DNA of 28,129 nucleotides, from contig JAVVVJ010000033.1 in assembly GCA_036652695.1 (NCBI GenBank), positions 1 through 28,129 on the forward strand. Direction: 5' to 3'. How positions within the stretch are numbered: the stretch's first letter is position 1; every line of letters begins with the position of its first letter. The DNA comes from Limiplasma sp036652695. Its GTDB lineage: Bacteria > Bacillota > Clostridia > Christensenellales > Aristaeellaceae. The position numbers and the translations under genes were made by a program. Below the pieces are notes generated by a model that was not told where the DNA came from, did no database searches, and was given only the letters and a program-made list of their open reading frames with translations. This document shows positions 16,100-23,964 of the stretch, piece by piece.

Positions 16100-16663
16100 C
16101 TATTTTTCCTCCTTTTGCGGCGCGGCGGGCTTGGGGCGCTTGCGATAGCGCTCCTCCTCGCTGAAAATGCAGCCGCAGTACTTTTGCATATACAGTTCGA
16201 GCGCCCGGGCGCGCTCCTGCCCCTCGCGAAAATACGGGCGAAAATCGCGATACAAAAACTCCACCCCAAATTCGCGCGCGGCGCTTTCCGCCGTGCCTTT
16301 GAGCAGCTCATGATTTTGGTAAGGGCTTACAAACAGCGTGGAAGTAAACTGCGCAAAGCCATTTTGGGCGGCATAGGCGGCGCAGGCGCGCATGCGCAAG
16401 GCGTAGCACTTCGCGCAGCGCCCGTCAATATCCGCCGCGACCTCGCCAACAAAGGGGCGCAGGCCATATTCGCCATGCACGACCAGCGGCAGGCGAATTT
16501 GCTTCGCGTAGTCCACCAGCGCATTCTTGCGCGCACGGTATTCCGTATAGGGATGGATGTTAGGGTTCTCCCAAAAGCCGGTAGGCTCCAGCCCCTCTGC
16601 CCGGAGGGTTTCAACGCACATGATGGAGCAGGGGGCGCAGCAGATATGCAGCAGCAAGGCCAT
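16100..16663 (-). CDS. queH: Epoxyqueuosine reductase QueH
   Basis: QueH performs the last step of queuosine synthesis, reducing epoxyqueuosine to queuosine in tRNA, as a non-cobalamin alternative to QueG. The 187 residues contain the family's cysteine set: HICCAPC (Cys8, Cys9, Cys12), GRCAKCYALR (Cys83, Cys86) and YCGC (Cys163, Cys165). They also contain YQNHELL (115-121). The start at 16663 is chosen for the AGAGGTG site seven or so bases upstream and because MALLLHICCAPC is the normal N-terminus. The longer frame to 16819 runs through the promoter. It is the first gene of the minus-strand run and its stop is two bases from birA. Confidence 0.93.
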   Translation of the reverse strand: MALLLHICCAPCSIMCVETLRAEGLEPTGFWENPNIHPYTEYRARKNALVDYAKQIRLPLVVHGEYGLRPFVGEVAADIDGRCAKCYALRMRACAAYAAQNGFAQFTSTLFVSPYQNHELLKGTAESAAREFGVEFLYRDFRPYFREGQERARALELYMQKYCGCIFSEEERYRKRPKPAAPQKEEK

Positions 16664-16720
16664 ACGGTTATCACCTCTGGGCGGGGCATGATGCTGAAAA
16701 CCGCCTCCGCCAACACGCCT

Positions 16721-16749
16721 ATTATACGTGAAACGCGGCGCAGGATCAA
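16721..16749 (-). promoter_or_regulatory. Sigma-70/SigA-type promoter of the queH-birA run
   Basis: On the minus strand TTGATC (16749-16744) and a perfect TATAAT (16726-16721) are 17 bases apart. The -10 box ends 57 bases before the queH start. Intergenic gaps downstream are short or overlapping as far as acpS, so this promoter probably serves at least queH to acpS. Confidence 0.7.
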
Positions 16750-16838
16750 CCTTGTTTCTGCAACGACGCTTTTTGGGGGGTGCGGTTGGGGGGATGCGGT
16801 TGCGAGCATTGCGACACAAGGATGTAGCATAAAGTGGG

Positions 16839-16848
16839 NNNNNNNNNN
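16839..16848. other. Assembly gap (10 Ns)
   Basis: Ten unknown bases mark a scaffold join of unstated true length. The left side is GC-rich chromosome and the right side begins with low-complexity C-rich sequence and then a transposase remnant, a usual place for contigs to break. Nothing should be inferred about continuity across it. Confidence 0.98.
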
Positions 16849-16920
16849 CGCCCGCCCCCGCCCGCCCCCCGCAGCGAGCACCGCCACACCCGGACGCACC
16901 AGCCCGCCGGAGGGGGGGCG
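16849..16920. repeat. Low-complexity C/G-rich stretch beside the gap
   Basis: The first 72 bases after the gap are almost entirely C, G and A, made of imperfect CCCGCC-type units and a run of seven Gs at 16912-16918. It does not resemble either neighbouring region and may be a contig-end error. No gene is seen in it. Confidence 0.5.
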
Positions 16921-16923
16921 GTT

Positions 16924-17241
16924 TAGAAAGTCAGCGTTTACACGAAGCGAGAAAGCTAAAGAGCTTTACTTCAAGCGGTGGGCGTAGAAACCGCAGTTGA
17001 TTTGCGCAAATCCAAGTGCAACTGTAAAACTTCTCCGGAAAGTCAGCCATAGCCATTCAACCAAAACCGCTCGATTGCTAAGCTACGACGTGCTTTTCTC
17101 CAGCTATTTCTGTGCAAGCATGATCGGAAACGCAAGAGGCTTTACAGTCGTCTATGTGCGGGCATCTCAGCTCGTCCTGAAGAAATTCGTCCTGATCTAC
17201 CTAAAAATCGAATACCATCAGTCATCCATGAAACCTTGTAA
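16924..17241 (+). pseudogene. IS4-type transposase remnant, C-terminal part (left copy)
   Basis: Translated pieces match the C-terminal third of an IS4-family DDE transposase. The first frame reads SEKAKELYFKRW, the tract that carries the catalytic Glu region (Y..RW..E). A lost G in the run at 16980-16982 (three Gs against four in the right copy) then creates a stop. From 17065 another frame reads NRSIAKLRRAFLQLF and ends EEIRPDLPKNRIPSVI..., stopping at 17241, the usual basic C-terminal tail of this family. Between them an internal deletion has removed sequence after the segment shared with the right copy. No intact reading frame or inverted repeat end is visible. A promoter for the downstream methyltransferase overlaps its stop codon. 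Confidence 0.75.
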
Positions 17242-17264
17242 TATATGAACATCCGCGCTATAAT
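17236..17264 (+). promoter_or_regulatory. Candidate promoter of the restriction-like locus
   Basis: TTGTAA (17236-17241) and a perfect TATAAT (17259-17264) are spaced by 17 bases, about 70 bases upstream of the methyltransferase start. The -35 box coincides with the last two codons of the left transposase remnant. Confidence 0.6.
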
Positions 17265-17332
17265 TATCATGATAAAGTCTATTCAGACAATGCGCTAACG
17301 AACGGCTACCACAATACTACGACAGGGATGTG

Positions 17333-19309
17333 ATGTTGCTTTTGGGCAACTTGATAGATATTGATTCCGCGCTAATCCGCTCGATTTTACCTCTGTTGCT
17401 GGAGGATAAAACGGCTCATCGCAATATTATTTGGGCCACTGACACCTATGAAAGCCTCGGCGAAAGCTATTCACCTAATCACGAGATGACCTCGCACTTG
17501 GTGAGCAGCATGGACTCTTTGGCAATCCAACCGAGGACAGCAAAGACCATGGATGACCAGCAAGCGAGAACCAAAAAGCACGCCGAGGTATTTACCCCTG
17601 CTTGGATATGCAATAAGATGATTAACCATTGCGATGCCGTCTGGTTTGGCCGCGAGGAAGTTTTCAATCAAGAAAGCGTTACAGACTGGACACCTACCAA
17701 TGACATGATCGTTTTTCCAAAACGCAAGAAATGGCAGCACTATGTAGATTCTCGCCGTTTGGAGATCACCTGCGGCGAAGCGCCGTATCTCGTTTCACGC
17801 TATGACGCCTCCACAGGCGATATGATTCCATTCGAGCATCGCATTGGACTGCTTGATCGAAAGCTGCGCATCGTGAATGAGAACACCGCAGATGAGGCTG
17901 AATGGCTTAAATGGGTCATGCGCGCTTTCCAAAGCACCTATGGATATGAGTTTCAGGGCGACAGCCTATTGCTTGCCCGCATCAATCTACTGATGACTTT
18001 CGTGGAAGCCACGCAGCAACGCTGGCACCGTGATCCCACAGCGAACGCGCTGCGAAAGGCCGCCGGTATTATTTCTTGGAATATGTGGCAGATGGACGGC
18101 CTCAAGGGAACTGCTCCCTTTGGTACGCTGACCGAGGCCTATCAGCAAGTTTCCTTTTGGGAGTTGTTTGGAGAAGAATCAGAGAAACATTCGCCCAAAT
18201 GCCGCTTCATGGATTGGCGTGGAGATAGTTCCATTCAGTACAATGGACGCATAACCAGAAAGGGGAAAGAAATGAAATTCGATTTCGTGATTGGCAATCC
18301 GCCATATCAAGATGAAACCGTTGGCGACCAGAAAAATTATGCAGCGCCTGTATTCCACCGCTTTATGGATGCGTCTTATGAGGTTGGTAAAGCCTCAGAA
18401 TTGATACATCCGGGTCGCTTTCTATTCAATGCAGGCTCGACCCCTAAAGCATGGAATGAGGAACGCCTACATGATCCTCACTTTACTGTGTTATATTTTG
18501 AGCAAGACAGCTCTAAAGTATTCACAGGCACGGATATTAAAGGCGGTGTAGCTATTACATATCGAGACCGCAATCGAGATTATGGTGAGATAGGTACATT
18601 CTCGGTATATCCCGAGTTAAACTCCATTCTTCATAAAGTCTGGAGACACAAGGACGTGAAAAGCCTTAGTGATGTCTGTTATGCACCAGAATCATATAAG
18701 TTTACTGATGCTATGCACCTTGATTATCCGAACATCGAAGCCATGCTCAGTAACGGGCATAAATACGACTTTAAATCAAATGTTATTGACAAGTTGAAAG
18801 GCATAGTGTTTTGGGAGCATCTTCCAGCGGCAGTGGCAGAATACGCGCAGATTTTTGGTTTGTTCGAGAAAAAACGTGTTACCTATTATATCAAACGTAA
18901 GTATATATCTGCACCGGCAAATTTTGACAAATACAAGATCTTCATACCGAAAGCAAATGGATCAGGGGTTCTCGGTGAGATCTTGTCTACTCCAATGATC
19001 GCCGCACCAGGTCTTGGACATACACAGACGTTTATGTCGATAGGCAACTTTACAACAGAAGTCGAAGCTCAAAATCTACTGAAATATGTACGGACGAAAT
19101 TTTGCCGAATTATGTTGGGTGTACTTAAGATCACCCAAGATAACCCCAGCTCAAAGTGGAGACATGTGCCTCTGCAAGACTTTTCGCCTTCATCTTACAT
19201 AAACTGGGCTGCCTCTATTTCTGACATTGGCAAACAACTATATATGAAATACGGCCTATCACCTGAAGAAATCGCCTTCATCGAGAGCAAGGGAAAGGAG
19301 ATGGCGTAG
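17333..19309 (+). CDS. Eco57I-type N6-adenine DNA methyltransferase
   Basis: A 658-residue protein predicted to methylate adenine in DNA using S-adenosylmethionine. Landmarks are a leader with NIIWATDTYESLGESY, then AEVFTPAWICNKMI near residue 85 (motif X, the start of the methylase fold). LEITCGEAPYLVSRYD near 143 (motif I, SAM site) and FDFVIGNPPYQDE near 317 (motif IV, catalytic NPPY) follow. The C-terminal 300 residues are probably the target-recognition region. A GTG at 17330 precedes the chosen ATG at 17333, which has AGGG five bases upstream; the start is not certain. The stop is followed after one base by the helicase gene, whose AAAGGAG site lies inside this frame. Base composition is less GC-rich than left of the gap. 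The pair looks like a restriction-modification locus. Confidence 0.88.
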   Translation: MLLLGNLIDIDSALIRSILPLLLEDKTAHRNIIWATDTYESLGESYSPNHEMTSHLVSSMDSLAIQPRTAKTMDDQQARTKKHAEVFTPAWICNKMINHCDAVWFGREEVFNQESVTDWTPTNDMIVFPKRKKWQHYVDSRRLEITCGEAPYLVSRYDASTGDMIPFEHRIGLLDRKLRIVNENTADEAEWLKWVMRAFQSTYGYEFQGDSLLLARINLLMTFVEATQQRWHRDPTANALRKAAGIISWNMWQMDGLKGTAPFGTLTEAYQQVSFWELFGEESEKHSPKCRFMDWRGDSSIQYNGRITRKGKEMKFDFVIGNPPYQDETVGDQKNYAAPVFHRFMDASYEVGKASELIHPGRFLFNAGSTPKAWNEERLHDPHFTVLYFEQDSSKVFTGTDIKGGVAITYRDRNRDYGEIGTFSVYPELNSILHKVWRHKDVKSLSDVCYAPESYKFTDAMHLDYPNIEAMLSNGHKYDFKSNVIDKLKGIVFWEHLPAAVAEYAQIFGLFEKKRVTYYIKRKYISAPANFDKYKIFIPKANGSGVLGEILSTPMIAAPGLGHTQTFMSIGNFTTEVEAQNLLKYVRTKFCRIMLGVLKITQDNPSSKWRHVPLQDFSPSSYINWAASISDIGKQLYMKYGLSPEEIAFIESKGKEMA

Positions 19310-19310
19310 C

Positions 19311-22300
19311 ATGGCACAGATAACGCTACAAACCGCAAGGCAAGTTGTCCCTATGATCTACGCCTATACCACGCCAGAAATTGCCCGGCATAACGGCTGG
19401 ACGAAAATCGGCTATACAGAACAAAGTGTTGATAAGCGGCTTGCCCAGCAGACGCACACAGCCGATGTGTCTGTCCACGAGGAATGGAAGGGCAACGCCA
19501 TGTTCGAGGACGGCAGCGGCGAGCGCTTTTCCGATAAGGACTTCCATTCCTATCTAAGCAAGCTGGGCATTGAGCGCAGCCAAGGTACAGAATGGTTCCG
19601 CATCACGGGTGATGTGTCGCGGCAACACTTCTTTGAGTTCCGCACCAATCGCGGCATCATGAAGCAGCTGGACGCGGTTATTCCCTATACCCTCCGCGCC
19701 GAACAAGAAGAAGCCGTGAAGCGCACGGCAGACTATTACCATGTTCACGAACGCGGAGAATACCTATGGAATGCAAAACCCCGCTTTGGTAAAACACTCT
19801 CTGTTTGCGACTTTTGCAAGCAAATTGACGCACGCTCTGTTCTGATTGTCACAAATCGGCCTGCTATTGCAAACTCATGGTATTCGGACTATGTACAATT
19901 CTTGGGGCAGGAATCCGGCTACCTTTTTGTCAGCACAACAGATTCCCTCCAAGGCAAGAAGTATGTCCTAACCCGTGAGGAATATCTGCAAGCGGTTGTT
20001 TCCCGTAGCAGAGAATTGAAAGGCTGCATTGAATTTGTTAGCCTACAGGATCTGAAAGGCTCCATTTATTTCGGCGGCAACTATGACAAGCTGAAAGAAA
20101 TCAAGGAGATGGATTGGGACGTCCTCGTGATCGATGAAGCCCATGAAGGTGTTGATACGCATAAAACCGACGTAGCCTTTGACCATATTAAGCGCAAATT
20201 TACCCTGCATCTATCCGGCACCCCCTTCAAAGCCCTATCCAACGACAAATTCCCGGAAGATGCTATCTTTAACTGGACCTATGCGGACGAGCAGAAGGCC
20301 AAGCGGGACTTTGACGAATCCAATGGAGAGAAAAACCCCTATGCCACCCTGCCACAGCTCAACCTATTTACCTACCAAATGAGCGAAATCATCAAGGACG
20401 AGCTACAGCAGGGCGTTGAGCTTGAAGGGGAAACCGAGGAATATGCCTTTGATCTGAATGAATTTTTTGAAACGAAGAACGGTGCTTTTGTCCACGAAAG
20501 CTCTGTGGATCGCTTCATTGAAGCATTGACCACGCAGACCAAATTTCCCTTTTCCACCCCTGCATTACGGGACGAGCTTAAGCATACCTTCTGGCTGCTA
20601 AACCGCGTGGAGAGCGCAAAGGCGCTGGCCGAGAAGCTGCGGAACCATCCGATTTTCGAACAATATACGATCGTCTGCGCTGCTGGTGACGGGAAAATGA
20701 ATGAGGACGATGTCATCAAAAAATCCTTTGACAGTGTGCGTGACGCTATCGAGCAAAATGATAAGACCATCACGCTATCCGTGGGGCAGCTGACCACGGG
20801 CATCACCATTCCTGAATGGTCTGCCGTGCTGATGCTCAGCAACCTCAAAAGCCCTGCAATGTATATGCAGGCGGCCTTCCGTGCGCAAAATCCCTGCCTG
20901 TTCAAGAGCGGAAGCCAGTGTTATCGCAAAGAGAACGCCTATGTGTTCGACTTTGATCCAGCGCGGACGCTGATTGTTTTCGAGCAATTTGCCAATGACC
21001 TGTCTGGAGAAACCTCCGATGGACGCGGTGATGCCTCCACCCGAAAGGAGCATATCCGCGAGCTGCTTAATTTCTTTCCCGTCATTGGCGAGGACGAGCA
21101 GGGCGAAATGGTTGAGCTGGACGCAGAAAAGGTGCTCTCCATTCCGCGCAAAATCCGTTCCCAAGAGGTTGTCCGCCGAGGCTTCCAGAGCGACTATCTA
21201 TTCCAGAATATCTCGAATCTTTTCCATGCGCCTGCCGCCGTTATAGATATATTAAAGCAGCTCCCTGCCGTGCAGGAGCCCAAGACTGCGCTTGCTTTGA
21301 CGCAGGAAAGCGCCGATAACCTCTCCCTTGATGGCAATGGTCATGTGAGCCTTTCGGACGATTGGGTCATTGGCCGCACCACGGATGTTTTTGGTCACAA
21401 GCTCTATGCGGATATGGGCGAAAAGCTCAAGGATACCATTGCCGATATTGAGGCTAAGCAACCCACCAAGGAGGATGAAGCTTATGAAATGCTGAAAGCC
21501 GCCTTCTATCAGCAGGCTGTTACGCCAATTCTGCAAACTGCCAAAACAGAATATGAAGGCCATATGAAGGTCGTGGATCAGAATCGCCTCGACCGTAAGC
21601 TCAACGAGGATGCAGACAGCCTTGTAGGCCGCGCCTACGGTGACTTTTCCATCAAGCAAAAAACCTTGGAGCAGGAGCGGAAAACAACGCTTGCGCAGGA
21701 GAACCCCGCCAACGCAGCCGACATCAACCAGAAATTCGATGCCATGCGAAAGGCTGCCGCTGAGGAACTAAAGGAAACCCTGACTGCCGCTGTCGATACC
21801 TTTGTGCAGATGGCAGGCGAGGAAGTTGTTCGCACCGTAGAAACCTCGAAGAAGGAAGCTGAAAAGGCCGCGATTGAGAATACCATACGCGATCACCTGC
21901 GTGGCTTCTCCCGCACGATTCCGTCCTTCCTCATGGCCTATGGCAGCGAAGAAGTGACATTGGAAACATTCGATACCATCATTCCAGATGATGTGTTCAA
22001 AGATGTTGCCAGTATCACCCTTACGCAATTCCGTTTTCTCCGTGACGGTGGCCCCTATACCGACCCGGACACAGGCGAAGAAAAAGCCTTCGGTGGACGT
22101 CTGTTTGATCCGGTCGTATTTGATGATTCTGTTCGTGAATTTATGCGCCTTCGTATCAAGCTGGCCGACTACTTTGACCCTACCCGCAAAGAGGACATAT
22201 TTGACTACATTCCACCCCAACGCACCAATCAGATCTTTACACCCAAATGGGTCGTGCAGAAAATGGTGGATATGCTGGAGCAGGAGAACCCCGGCTGCTT

Positions 22301-22619
22301 CGATGACCCCGACAAGACCTTTGCTGATCTGTATATGAAATCGGGTTTGTACATTACGGAGATCGTCAAGCGGCTGTATAACAGCAGCAAGTTGAAGCAG
22401 CTATTTCCCGAGGACAAAGCACGTCTACGTCATATCTTCTGGAAGCAAGTCTATGGCCTTGCCCCAACGGAGATTATCTATCGAATCGCCATCGCCTACA
22501 TCCTTGGCTTTGCAGAGGACGCAGGCATTGAAAAGCACAATCTTCGGATGCTGGATGCGCTGCCTTATGCCAAAGAAGGGACGCTGGAAAGCAAGCTGGA
22601 TGAGGTGTTTGCTCAATAA
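19311..22619 (+). CDS. GIY-YIG-like nuclease / SF2 helicase with C-terminal methyltransferase head
   Basis: A 1102-residue multidomain protein, likely the motor and nuclease of the locus. Residues 14-110 resemble a T5orf172/MUG113 GIY-YIG nuclease: IYAYTTPE (16-23), TKIGYTEQSVDKRL (31-44, Arg43) and GTEWFRI (92-98, Glu94). Residues 125-560 are an SF2 helicase core with a Walker A variant AKPRFGKT (155-162), VLVIDEAHEG (271-280), LSGTPF (301-306) and a motif VI AAFRAQNP (521-528). Residues about 700-860 are charged and helical, probably coiled coil. Residues 969-1102 begin RTNQIFTPKWVVQKM and contain TFADLYMKSGLYITEI, like motifs X and I of adenine methylases, but end before any NPPY motif. 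The stop at 22619 leads straight into transposase remnants, yet the C-terminus KEGTLESKLDEVFAQ looks natural. Confidence 0.85.
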   Translation: MAQITLQTARQVVPMIYAYTTPEIARHNGWTKIGYTEQSVDKRLAQQTHTADVSVHEEWKGNAMFEDGSGERFSDKDFHSYLSKLGIERSQGTEWFRITGDVSRQHFFEFRTNRGIMKQLDAVIPYTLRAEQEEAVKRTADYYHVHERGEYLWNAKPRFGKTLSVCDFCKQIDARSVLIVTNRPAIANSWYSDYVQFLGQESGYLFVSTTDSLQGKKYVLTREEYLQAVVSRSRELKGCIEFVSLQDLKGSIYFGGNYDKLKEIKEMDWDVLVIDEAHEGVDTHKTDVAFDHIKRKFTLHLSGTPFKALSNDKFPEDAIFNWTYADEQKAKRDFDESNGEKNPYATLPQLNLFTYQMSEIIKDELQQGVELEGETEEYAFDLNEFFETKNGAFVHESSVDRFIEALTTQTKFPFSTPALRDELKHTFWLLNRVESAKALAEKLRNHPIFEQYTIVCAAGDGKMNEDDVIKKSFDSVRDAIEQNDKTITLSVGQLTTGITIPEWSAVLMLSNLKSPAMYMQAAFRAQNPCLFKSGSQCYRKENAYVFDFDPARTLIVFEQFANDLSGETSDGRGDASTRKEHIRELLNFFPVIGEDEQGEMVELDAEKVLSIPRKIRSQEVVRRGFQSDYLFQNISNLFHAPAAVIDILKQLPAVQEPKTALALTQESADNLSLDGNGHVSLSDDWVIGRTTDVFGHKLYADMGEKLKDTIADIEAKQPTKEDEAYEMLKAAFYQQAVTPILQTAKTEYEGHMKVVDQNRLDRKLNEDADSLVGRAYGDFSIKQKTLEQERKTTLAQENPANAADINQKFDAMRKAAAEELKETLTAAVDTFVQMAGEEVVRTVETSKKEAEKAAIENTIRDHLRGFSRTIPSFLMAYGSEEVTLETFDTIIPDDVFKDVASITLTQFRFLRDGGPYTDPDTGEEKAFGGRLFDPVVFDDSVREFMRLRIKLADYFDPTRKEDIFDYIPPQRTNQIFTPKWVVQKMVDMLEQENPGCFDDPDKTFADLYMKSGLYITEIVKRLYNSSKLKQLFPEDKARLRHIFWKQVYGLAPTEIIYRIAIAYILGFAEDAGIEKHNLRMLDALPYAKEGTLESKLDEVFAQ

Positions 22620-22638
22620 CAGCTCCAATGCTAAAAGT

Positions 22639-22840
22639 GCTTTGGAGGTTCAGATCCTCATAATGCTGCTGACCAATCCGAATCAGAAGATGCTGCCAAT
22701 CGCGAAAGCTAAAGAGCTTTACTTCAAGCGGTGGGGCGTGGAAACCGCAGTTGATTTGCGCAAATCCAAGCCGCAGCTGGAAAACTTCTGCGGAAAGTCA
22801 GTTATAGCCATTCAACAGAATTTTTCACTTCGCTCCTCCA
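22639..22840 (+). pseudogene. IS4-type transposase remnant, internal part (right copy)
   Basis: One frame reads ALEVQILIMLLTNPNQ, then KAKELYFKRWGVETAVDL and ENFCGKSVIAIQQNF, the region of an IS4-family transposase from the last beta strand through the catalytic Glu helix. There is no N-terminal part and no C-terminal tail; the match fades near 22840, where a +1 shift gives a better continuation. Bases 22704-22816 repeat 16951-17061 of the left copy: by hand alignment about 7 substitutions and 2 single-base gaps in 113 columns. It begins 20 bases after the helicase stop. The stretch from 22841 to 23014 holds nothing I can name. Confidence 0.7.
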
Positions 22841-23014
22841 TTCATTTATCGTGTTGCCATAAAAGATGCAAAACGCTTTGGGATGGACTGCACCAGAATA
22901 ACAGCAATCATTTTCTTCCTGTGGCTCGTTCCTTTGCATGAGAATCTATTACCAATCCACGTCATCTCTGCTGATTGGTGGAATTGCGCCACCTTCTTCA
23001 TAGAATGGCCACTT

Positions 23015-23947
23015 TCATTTCAGCGACTTCATATAGTGCAGCGCAAAAGTCAAGGCGCGTTCAACGTTTGGACTTTTTGCGTTTACGATCAGCATGCCAA
23101 CAAAAGCTGGATCATCAGCGTACATGATAACGCACGGAATACCAACCATCTGGTTATCGGTATTCAAAACACCGTTTGCTAAATTCACAAGGTAGTCGGG
23201 CATCGGTACAGAAGCACGAGATGCAAAGGAATCAATCTGTGAAAAATCATATAGCAACTCGGCCTTGTCAAGAAGGGATGGTTGTTGACCTGTTGGCAAC
23301 CGCAGGATACCAACGTCCCAATCTTCGTTTTGGGTGAGAAAATCTTCTTCTGCCCATTTTGCGCTATCTGGTATCAATCGGATGCCCTGCACGGCGCGTG
23401 CGGTTTCGGCCGAACGTTTCCACATGATCTCCACTGCAAAACGGACAGGCAACGGTGCGTTTTCGCGTTGAGGAGCTGGTTGACAGATTAGCAATGTCGC
23501 ATCATCGTTCTCCGCATCGTAATCATAAACAAAAACCTGACTAACACCCATTGGGTCTTTGTTCAAGATATATGATAAATTTTCCGGAAGCAGCCATTGA
23601 TAGATTGATGTGATATAATCCGGACCATACTCACCTACATCAAGAATTTTATGGTCGATTCGCTCTTGCAAGTCAACATCCTTTGAGGATACAATGGCTA
23701 ATTGCCAATTTTTCTTATCTGCAATCAGCTCTTTTGTCGTTCCTCCAAAGCGGATCGCACAGGGGTTGTGCCGCGGTGTCCAATGCTCAATAATATTGAA
23801 ACGTAGTTCTTCGGCAGTAGTGGCGTTCCAATCCTGCAAAACGGGAAGGTAGCGCGCGGGTATCGGCTCGGCTTCCTTCTTCTTTGCCAACGCCAGCGAG
23901 GGAATCAGCAGGCATATCGCCAACAACACGCAGAGCAGCTTTTTCAT
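23015..23947 (-). CDS. Secreted solute-binding-like protein, A type (third in array)
   Basis: A 310-residue exported protein. The start at 23947 has AGAGGA upstream and gives the signal peptide MKKLLCVLLAICLLIPSLALA, cut before KKKEAE; there is no lipobox Cys. The body has two similar halves. The first contains FGGTTKELIADKKNW, AIVSSKDVDL and a YDAENDDATLLI strand. The second contains NEDWDVGILRLP, LLYDFSQIDSFASR and MLIVNAKSPNVERALTFALHY. The last element resembles the 'skn.e.A..fl.y' helix near the end of extracellular solute-binding proteins, and 'WD(V)...G.L.D' resembles their hinge region. I infer a binding-protein-derived fold; no ligand is known. It is the last gene of the array and starts 17 bases after the B-type stop. 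Confidence 0.8.
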   Translation of the reverse strand: MKKLLCVLLAICLLIPSLALAKKKEAEPIPARYLPVLQDWNATTAEELRFNIIEHWTPRHNPCAIRFGGTTKELIADKKNWQLAIVSSKDVDLQERIDHKILDVGEYGPDYITSIYQWLLPENLSYILNKDPMGVSQVFVYDYDAENDDATLLICQPAPQRENAPLPVRFAVEIMWKRSAETARAVQGIRLIPDSAKWAEEDFLTQNEDWDVGILRLPTGQQPSLLDKAELLYDFSQIDSFASRASVPMPDYLVNLANGVLNTDNQMVGIPCVIMYADDPAFVGMLIVNAKSPNVERALTFALHYMKSLK

Positions 23948-23964
23948 TGCTGTTTCCTCTTTTC

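Noticed and set aside
16019..16987. Open frame running through queH, birA and the N gap
   Set aside because: It contains unknown residues from the gap and is antisense to queH; only its last residues belong to the transposase remnant.
16997..17248. 83-codon open frame within the left transposase remnant
   Set aside because: A different frame of the same stretch gives a transposase C-terminus, so this frame is incidental.
22453..22941. Open frame linking the helicase tail to the right transposase remnant
   Set aside because: Its first 180 bases are an out-of-frame reading of the helicase; only 22639-22840 carries transposase sequence.
22977..22993. Hairpin GGTGG/CCACC downstream of the array as a terminator
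   Set aside because: Five-base stem without a following T tract.
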